NCBI GenBank assembly: GCA_018139225.1
Contig: JAGSNX010000001.1
Location: 992,001-1,056,000, forward strand
Length of the DNA stretch: 64,000 nt
DNA from: Microvirga sp. SRT01
GTDB lineage: Bacteria; Pseudomonadota; Alphaproteobacteria; Sphingomonadales; Sphingomonadaceae
Direction of reading: 5' to 3'
How positions within the stretch are numbered: the stretch's first letter is position 1; every line of letters starts with the position of its first letter. The notes below the pieces were generated by a model. The model was not told where the DNA came from, searched no databases, and saw only the letters and a list, made by a program, of their open reading frames with translations. This document shows positions 57,506 through 64,000 of this stretch, piece after piece. The translations under genes and the position numbers were made by a program.

Positions 57506-58801
57506 TTACAGCACGAAGCGGCTGAGGTCGGTGTTGCGGGCGATGCTGGCGAGTTGCCGGTCGACGTACGCACCGTCGACGATCAGCGTCTGGCCGGCGC
57601 GGTCCTCGGCGTCGAAGCTGACCTCTTCGAGCAGCTTTTCCATGACCGTCTGCAAGCGGCGGGCGCCGATATTCTCGACCTCGCCGTTCACCTCCGCGGC
57701 GATGCGGGCGACGGCGGCGATGCCGTCCTCGGTGAACTCGACCGTGACCTCCTCGGTCGCGAGCAGCGCCTTGTACTGGATCGGCAGCGATGCCTTCGTG
57801 TCGGACAGGATCGCGACGAAATCGGCCTCGGTCAGGCCCTTGAGTTCGACGCGGATCGGCAGGCGGCCCTGAAGCTCGGGGAGAAGATCGCTGGGCTTGG
57901 CGACGTGGAAGGCGCCGGACGCGATGAAGAGGATGTGGTCGGTCTTCATCGGGCCGTATTTGGTGGCGACGGTCGTGCCCTCGATCAGCGGCAGCAGGTC
58001 GCGCTGCACGCCCTCGCGGCTGACGGAGCCGCCGCGCACGTCGCTGACCGCGATCTTGTCGATCTCGTCGAGGAAGACGATCCCGTTCGCCTCCGCGTCG
58101 GCCAGCGCGGTGCGGCTGACCTCGTCCTGATCGAGGCGCTTGTCGGCCTCCTCCTCGACCAATTTGTCCCACGCGGCGCGGACGGTGAGCTTGCGCCGCT
58201 TGAGCTGCTGACCGCCGCCGAACGACTTCATCATTTCGCCGAGGTTGATCATCTGCGGCGCGCCGCCGGGGATGTCGAACGGCATGGACGGGGCCTGCTC
58301 GACCTCGATCTCGACCTCCGCATTGTCGAGGTGGCCGTCGCGGAAGCGCTGCTTGAAGCTCTCGCGCGTGGCCTGGCTCGACCCCTTGCCGGTCAGCGCG
58401 TCGAGCAGGCGGTCGAGCGCGGCCTCCTCCGCCTTGTCCTTGACGGCGGAGCGGCGGCGTTCCTTTTCGAGGCGGATCGCTTCCTCGACGAGGTCGCGGG
58501 CGATCTGCTCGACGTCGCGGCCGACATAGCCGACCTCGGTGAACTTGGTCGCCTCGACCTTGACGAACGGCGCGTCGGCCAGCTTGGCGAGGCGGCGGCT
58601 GATCTCGGTCTTGCCGCAGCCCGTGGGCCCGATCATCAGGATGTTCTTCGGCGTGACCTCGTCGCGAAGATCCGCGCCGAGGCGTTGCCGCCGCCAGCGG
58701 TTGCGCAATGCGACGGCAACCGCCCGCTTGGCATCGGACTGACCGATGATGTGCGCGTCGAGCGCGGCGACGATAGCCTTGGGGGTGAGTTGGTCGTTCA
58801 T
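57506..58801 (-). CDS. hslU: HslUV protease ATPase subunit HslU (ClpY)
   Basis: About 431 residues. Walker [17 protein letters not shown], the pore motif [16 protein letters not shown], an I-domain, Walker [13 protein letters not shown], and sensor/C-terminal [10 protein letters not shown], the tail that inserts into HslV. It unfolds substrates and feeds them to HslV. The start at [15 protein letters not shown] (58801) is family-typical; an ATG five codons upstream is possible, and neither has a strong RBS. It follows hslV by about 70 bp. Confidence 0.97.
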   Translation of the reverse strand: MNDQLTPKAIVAALDAHIIGQSDAKRAVAVALRNRWRRQRLGADLRDEVTPKNILMIGPTGCGKTEISRRLAKLADAPFVKVEATKFTEVGYVGRDVEQIARDLVEEAIRLEKERRRSAVKDKAEEAALDRLLDALTGKGSSQATRESFKQRFRDGHLDNAEVEIEVEQAPSMPFDIPGGAPQMINLGEMMKSFGGGQQLKRRKLTVRAAWDKLVEEEADKRLDQDEVSRTALADAEANGIVFLDEIDKIAVSDVRGGSVSREGVQRDLLPLIEGTTVATKYGPMKTDHILFIASGAFHVAKPSDLLPELQGRLPIRVELKGLTEADFVAILSDTKASLPIQYKALLATEEVTVEFTEDGIAAVARIAAEVNGEVENIGARRLQTVMEKLLEEVSFDAEDRAGQTLIVDGAYVDRQLASIARNTDLSRFVL

Positions 58802-58873
58802 GGACAAGTTGTTCATTTCACAGGAAGTGGAGACGCGAAGTGGAGGAAGTGGAGGCGCTGGCGCGCCCGTCTC

Positions 58874-59440
58874 TCACCCGCTGCTGTCCAGCGTCTCGAT
58901 CGTGAGGCGGTCGTTGGTGTAGACGCAGACCTCGGCGGCGATCGCCATCGCCTTGCGGCAGATCGTCTCCGCATCGGCCTCGTAGTCGACCAGCGCGCGG
59001 GCGGCGGCGAGCGCATAATTGCCGCCCGAGCCGATCGCCGCGACGCCGTTCTCCGGTTCCAGCACGTCGCCGTTACCCGTCAGGATCAGCGTCACGTCCT
59101 TGTCGGCGACGATCATCATCGCCTCCAGATTGCGGAGGTATTTGTCGGTGCGCCAGTCCTTCGCGAGTTCGACGGCGGAGCGCAGCAACTGGCCCTGATG
59201 CTGTTCCAGCTTGCGCTCCAGCCGCTCGAACAGGGTGAAGGCATCCGCCGTGGCCCCTGCGAAGCCGCCGACGACCGCGCCGTCAGCACCCAGCCGCCGC
59301 ACCTTGCGCGCGTTGGGTTTCATGACCGTCTGGCCCATGGAAACCTGCCCGTCGCCGATCACGACGACCTTGCCGTTGCGACGGACGGACAGGATGGTGG
59401 TGCCATGCCATACCGGCATGGAGGATTCGTTCCCGCTCAT
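58874..59440 (-). CDS. hslV: HslUV protease peptidase subunit HslV (ClpQ) with propeptide
   Basis: 188 residues. The N-terminal threonine protease core starts at Thr14 ([25 protein letters not shown]). Residues 1-13 ([13 protein letters not shown]) form a short propeptide that must be removed to expose Thr14, unlike E. coli, where only Met is removed. NPARKVRRL-like [26 protein letters not shown] and [14 protein letters not shown] are conserved. It forms the dodecameric chamber. Operon order hslV-hslU. Confidence 0.96.
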   Translation of the reverse strand: MSGNESSMPVWHGTTILSVRRNGKVVVIGDGQVSMGQTVMKPNARKVRRLGADGAVVGGFAGATADAFTLFERLERKLEQHQGQLLRSAVELAKDWRTDKYLRNLEAMMIVADKDVTLILTGNGDVLEPENGVAAIGSGGNYALAAARALVDYEADAETICRKAMAIAAEVCVYTNDRLTIETLDSSG

Positions 59441-59518
59441 GCTGCGCCATATGGGGGGCTGGTCGGCAGGTGCAAAGAGGGGTGGTGGATGCCGGCACGA
59501 GCCCGGCGTGACGGACGA

Positions 59519-60103
59519 TCAGCCGCCGAGTTTTTCCACCTTCGCCTGCAATGCCGCCATTTCGGCCTTCAGCGCGGCGAGTGTGTCGTCCTTGGCGTCG
59601 TCGGTCGCCGTCGGTGCCTGCGTAGGTGTGGGCGTGGAAGCAGGCGTGGGCACTCCGCCGACGGGGGGCTTGAAGGCGGTGGCGGCGGCTTCGAACATGG
59701 CCATGTTGCGCTTGGCGATCTCCGCGAACGGGCCGGTCGCGAAGGCGCCCTCGACCGCCGAGCGGAACTGTTCCTGGTTGCGGCGGAAGCTGTCCATCGA
59801 CGCCTCCAGATAGCTGGGGACCATCGACTGCATCGAGTCGCCATACATGGAGATCAATTGCCGCAGGAAATTGACCGGCAGCATCGTCTCGCCACGGCTT
59901 TCCTCTTCCATGATGATCTGGGTCAGGACATTGTGGGTGATATCCTCGTCGGTCTTGGCGTCGACGACTTTGAAGTCCCGGCCCTCGCGCGTCATCTTGG
60001 CGAGGTGATCGAGCGTGATGTAGGACGACGTCTCGGTATTGTAGAGGCGACGGTTCGCGTATTTCTTGATGATAACGACGCCGCCGACGTTCTGCTTCTT
60101 CAT
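59519..60103 (-). CDS. phaR: Polyhydroxyalkanoate synthesis repressor PhaR
   Basis: 194 residues. PHB/PHA accumulation DNA-binding domain at 9-70: VVIIKKYANRRLYNTETSSYITLDHLAKMTREGRDFKVVDAKTDEDIT; then the PHB-binding helical repeat region. The tail is Pro/Thr-rich (about 145-170) and ends in a short helix. PhaR represses phasin and other PHA genes and is released by binding PHA. It is divergent from the PhaC-like gene, with start codons only 14 bp apart as called, and so may control it. Confidence 0.93.
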   Translation of the reverse strand: MKKQNVGGVVIIKKYANRRLYNTETSSYITLDHLAKMTREGRDFKVVDAKTDEDITHNVLTQIIMEEESRGETMLPVNFLRQLISMYGDSMQSMVPSYLEASMDSFRRNQEQFRSAVEGAFATGPFAEIAKRNMAMFEAAATAFKPPVGGVPTPASTPTPTQAPTATDDAKDDTLAALKAEMAALQAKVEKLGG

Positions 60104-60117
60104 GGAAATCCCCCCGA

Positions 60118-61188
60118 GTGACGTCTTCTTTCGAACAGCCTAGGCCTAACGATGACGCACCGCAACACGCGCCGCGCCCCCTGCCGTTGTTCCTCGACAT
60201 GCTGCGCAGCGAAACCGCAAAAGACCCCGCGCGCCGCGCTGCGGCATTGCTGGGGCTGGCGCGGTATCAGACGGGGCGACGCGAGCAGGCCCTGCCGCCC
60301 CCAAAAGACGTGCGACGCTACGGCCGGGTGACGTTGCGCGGGACCGGCGGAGAGGGAATGCCGGTGGTGCTGGTTCCGTCGCTCATCAATCCACCGGCGG
60401 TGCTCGACCTGTCGGAGGAACAGTCGCTGCTGCGCTGGCTGGGGGCGCAGGGATTCGCGGCGTGGCTGCTCGATTGGGGCGAGCCGAGCGCCGCGGAGCG
60501 CGCGCTGTCGGTGGCGGGGCATGTCGAGTCGCTGCTGCTGCCGCTGCTGGCGACTTTCGACCGGCCGCCGGTGCTGGTCGGATATTGTCTCGGCGGCACG
60601 ATGGCATTGGCGGCGGCGGCACGGTCGCGGATCGCGGGCGTGGCGACGATCGCAGCCCCTTGGCGGTTCGACGGCTATGGCGAAGCGCGGGCCGACATCG
60701 CCCGACTATGGCACGGCGCGCAGCCGACGTGCGAGGCGCTGGGGCTGGTGCCGATGGAGGTGTTGCAGGCGGGGTTCTGGCGGCTCGACCCGGCGCGCAC
60801 GATCGCCAAGTTCGAGGCGTTCGGACGGATGGACCCGGACAGCGCGCCGGCCAAGGCATTCATCAGGCTGGAGGACTGGAGCAATGCCGGCGCGCCGCTG
60901 ACCTATGCGGCGGGGGCGGAGCTGTTCGCGATGATCGCCGACGATGCGCCGGGGCGCGGCGTCTGGCACGTCGCTGGGGTGCCGGTCGACGTTGCCGCGC
61001 TGACGGTGCCGGCGGTGGAGTTCGTGTCGACGACCGACCGGATCGTGCCTGCCGCGACCGCCGTCGGCCTGCCCGACCACCGCGCCGTCGCGGCCGGTCA
61101 TGTCGGGATGATCGTCGGCGGCCGGGCGCGGGCGACATTGTGGCAACCGCTTGCCGACTGGATCGCGGCCCTCCCCTCGCCTACATAG
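60118..61188 (+). CDS. Short PhaC-like alpha/beta hydrolase with Cys nucleophile
   Basis: About 356 residues. The lipase-box variant GYCLGG (Cys157) with Asp307 (STTDRIVP) and His328 (AGHVGM) gives the Cys-Asp-His triad of PHA synthases rather than a Ser esterase. However, it lacks the about 200-residue N-terminal domain of class I PhaC (about 590 residues). It may be a class III-like catalytic subunit, a PHA-modifying enzyme or a thioesterase. The annotated GTG start has no RBS and leaves 14 bp for both divergent promoters, so the real start is probably lower, near PLPLFLDML (about 60180-60199). It lies 32 bp before phaA. Confidence 0.8.
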   Translation: MTSSFEQPRPNDDAPQHAPRPLPLFLDMLRSETAKDPARRAAALLGLARYQTGRREQALPPPKDVRRYGRVTLRGTGGEGMPVVLVPSLINPPAVLDLSEEQSLLRWLGAQGFAAWLLDWGEPSAAERALSVAGHVESLLLPLLATFDRPPVLVGYCLGGTMALAAAARSRIAGVATIAAPWRFDGYGEARADIARLWHGAQPTCEALGLVPMEVLQAGFWRLDPARTIAKFEAFGRMDPDSAPAKAFIRLEDWSNAGAPLTYAAGAELFAMIADDAPGRGVWHVAGVPVDVAALTVPAVEFVSTTDRIVPAATAVGLPDHRAVAAGHVGMIVGGRARATLWQPLADWIAALPSPT

Positions 61189-61220
61189 CAAACCAGCTTT
61201 TCAAGAGGATTCGACACGTC

Positions 61221-62408
<1,188 letters not shown>

Positions 62409-62509
62409 GGGGACCGGGCCTGCGCCGGAGCCTTGCTCCGTCGCGGGCTCATCCTTGACTTGAGGGTCGCCGGTGTCGACCTTGCGCAGGGCACGGGCCG
62501 ATTGGATGA

Positions 62510-63439
62510 TTATCGAGGTGTCCAGGCTGAACCGGCTTCCTCATGGCGCATGTCTGTGCCGCCGAGTTGGATCGCGGCCGTGGCGATTGCTCCGCAGCCA
62601 ATTGCACCGGCGACCGTGCCGACGATGGCGCCCATCACCAGTTGCACGATCATGCCCAGCGTGAAGCCCGCGCCCTGACGTGCGATCTGCTGCTGGGCAG
62701 CGGCGATCGTCGCTTGCTGATCGAGACTGGCATAGGCCGCAAGCAATTGAGGGTTGGTGAGCGCGATCAGGACGACCGTCATGACGACGAAGATCGCGGT
62801 CAGGAGCGTGAAAACCCCGAACAATGTCCAGAAATGCCCGCGCGTGATGTGCCATGCATCGCGGATGACGATCTTACCGCGCAACACGGTCAGCGCCCCC
62901 GAGAGCGACAGGCGGACCTGAGCGTAGATAGCACCACAGAGCAGGGCCAAGCCAGCGATCGTGATGACAACGATGGTCGCAGCCTGACCCATAATCGTGC
63001 CGGCAATGACTCCGACGAGAGCGACGGCAAGGATGCCGATCGTTTCCGCGATGAACGCTGCGATGACGAGCATGACGCCAAGGCCGATCAACCGAAGTTC
63101 GTCCATCCCCAGACGAAGATAGGCGAAACGATCGCCGGTGGGGTTGGACACCGCCCGGACGACCGCGGCGAATGCGATCACGGCAAGAACGCAGAATAGA
63201 AGCTCGAACAGAAACAGAATCCCGAACCAGCCGGGGGGAATAGCCGGGGCAGACGTCACGCCCGCAGCGGCGTCGGCCGCTGCCTGCTGCTGGAGTGCCA
63301 ACATCGTCGCCGTCATCGGCCGCATCACGACCATGCCCACCGCCATCACTACACCGTAGAGCGCCGCCCAGATGACGACCGTTTTGGGTTGCGTGCGCAC
63401 CAGACGAACGCCGCCTCCGATTATCGACGTCACCGACAT
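62510..63439 (-). CDS. Multi-pass membrane protein of unknown function
   Basis: 309 residues with about six hydrophobic segments, for example WAALYGVVMAVGMVV, WFGILFLFELLFCVLAVIAFAAVV, LIGLGVMLVIAAFIAETIGILAVALVGVIAG and IVQLVMGAIVGTVAGAIGCGAIA. The VVRAVSNPTGDRFAYLRLGMDELRLI and LRGKIVIRDAWHITRGHFW loops resemble glycerophosphodiester phosphodiesterase membrane-domain or YciC-like proteins of proteobacteria. No catalytic motif. It is convergent with phaA. Confidence 0.7.
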   Translation of the reverse strand: MSVTSIIGGGVRLVRTQPKTVVIWAALYGVVMAVGMVVMRPMTATMLALQQQAAADAAAGVTSAPAIPPGWFGILFLFELLFCVLAVIAFAAVVRAVSNPTGDRFAYLRLGMDELRLIGLGVMLVIAAFIAETIGILAVALVGVIAGTIMGQAATIVVITIAGLALLCGAIYAQVRLSLSGALTVLRGKIVIRDAWHITRGHFWTLFGVFTLLTAIFVVMTVVLIALTNPQLLAAYASLDQQATIAAAQQQIARQGAGFTLGMIVQLVMGAIVGTVAGAIGCGAIATAAIQLGGTDMRHEEAGSAWTPR

Positions 63440-63608
63440 ATGGTTTTCCCCCTGAGGCCTATGAGCTAACCAAGGTTAACGTCGCTGGCGAGTAGAATTG
63501 TCGTACGTAGAATTTCTGAGGTCGGGAACGTCGTGGCTTGATCGGACAGACGCGTGAGCAATTACCTCAGGACTCAGTGCTTTGGATCGGAAGGCAGGAC
63601 GTGGCGTG

Positions 63609-64000
63609 ATGAGCGCGCTTGCAAATATAAGCACACCGCGACTGCATATTCGGCCGTTCGGGTCAGACGAGGCCGGCGATCTGCGGCGGTTGACGGATCA
63701 TCCCGCGATTACCGGGCCGATCGATTTCCTGTCCTCGCCCTTCGATGACGACGCTGCCGTGGCGCTGATCGCGCGGAACGGGGAGGAGGAGTGCTTTCTG
63801 GGGCTGTGGGACGGTGACGATCTGGTCGGCTGCGTCGGCGTGCATCTGCGGGCGGGCGAGCGGATCGAGATCGGGTACTGGATCGATGCCGCGCGGCATG
63901 GGCGCGGCTATGCGAGCGAGGGAGTTGCCGCCGTTCTGCACGCCTTGCAGGGGGCGCATCCGGATCGCCGGATCGTCGCGGAGTGCAGGCCGGCGAACCT
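63609..64000 (+). CDS. GNAT N-acetyltransferase, RimJ/RimL type (partial)
   Basis: First about 130 residues of a gene cut by the window end. TPRLHIRPFGSDEAGDLRRLTDHPAI is the RimJ/RimL start; ECFLGLWDGDDLVGCVGVHL, IEIGYWIDAARHGRGYASEGVAAVLHAL gives the acetyl-CoA-binding R-x-x-G-x-G/A-like loop (RHGRGYA) of motif A. It transfers acetyl groups to a protein N-terminus or small amine. Substrate unknown. Confidence 0.85.
   Translation, partial: MSALANISTPRLHIRPFGSDEAGDLRRLTDHPAITGPIDFLSSPFDDDAAVALIARNGEEECFLGLWDGDDLVGCVGVHLRAGERIEIGYWIDAARHGRGYASEGVAAVLHALQGAHPDRRIVAECRPAN

Noticed and set aside
60462..61220. Upstream extension of the phaA reading frame
   Set aside because: Overlaps the PhaC-like gene in another frame; the thiolase fold starts at 61221.

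Overview
The window is a 64 kb piece of high-GC chromosomal DNA from an alphaproteobacterium, most likely Sphingomonas or a close relative in the Sphingomonadaceae. This assignment rests on several things seen together: alphaproteobacterial ribosomal gene order, two PEPxxWA-CTERM proteins ending in VRYA/VRFA, a folE-SDR-folB cluster, a PHA cluster beside hslVU, and intergenic REP-like hairpins. No plasmid or phage backbone is visible. I ran no searches, so the taxonomy is inference.

Region 1 (1-9.1 kb) holds small stand-alone genes: a STAS/SpoIIAA-like protein, a YceI protein, a BLUF photoreceptor, leuA, a PEP-CTERM protein, a pterin/folate cluster (folE, a pteridine-reductase-type SDR, folB), a HVA1/TUDOR-like protein, a SWIB protein, and a two-domain SGNH-esterase/polysaccharide-deacetylase. 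Region 2 (9.4-18.8 kb) is catabolic. A LacI-type repressor faces GH43-xylB-xylA, with a perfect LacI-type palindrome in the divergent spacer, followed by a PaoABC-type periplasmic aldehyde oxidase. Together these suggest xylan side-chain cleavage, xylose entry through the isomerase pathway, and oxidation of aldehydes.

Region 3 (18.8-43.5 kb, minus strand) is the str-S10-spc-alpha ribosomal supercluster, rpsL to rplQ, ending with guaA. It carries fusA, tuf, secY, adk and rpoA. A two-component system and two unknown genes sit between adk and rpsM, where these genes are usually adjacent. S5 carries a Gly/Arg-rich N-terminal tail of about 90 residues. Region 4 (43.7-54.6 kb, plus strand) is the tRNA-Trp-secE-nusG-rplK-rplA series, split twice. 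A NIPSNAP gene, a PEP-CTERM gene and small ORFs lie between tRNA-Trp and secE. A 5.4 kb block lies between nusG and rplK. It contains an AT-richer unknown gene, a MITE-like element, a 27 bp REP-like inverted repeat, a duplicated-HTH protein and a DPP IV-type peptidase.

Region 5 (54.8-64 kb) starts with a decayed IS5-family transposase fused to a glycine-zipper ORF that looks like the tail of a secreted or membrane toxin. A possible cognate partner follows. Then come a DUF188 protein, hslU-hslV, and a polyhydroxyalkanoate cluster (phaR, a short Cys-nucleophile PhaC-like hydrolase, phaA). A multi-pass membrane protein and a GNAT acetyltransferase cut by the window end complete the region. Convergent gene pairs are usually separated by strong bidirectional hairpin terminators.
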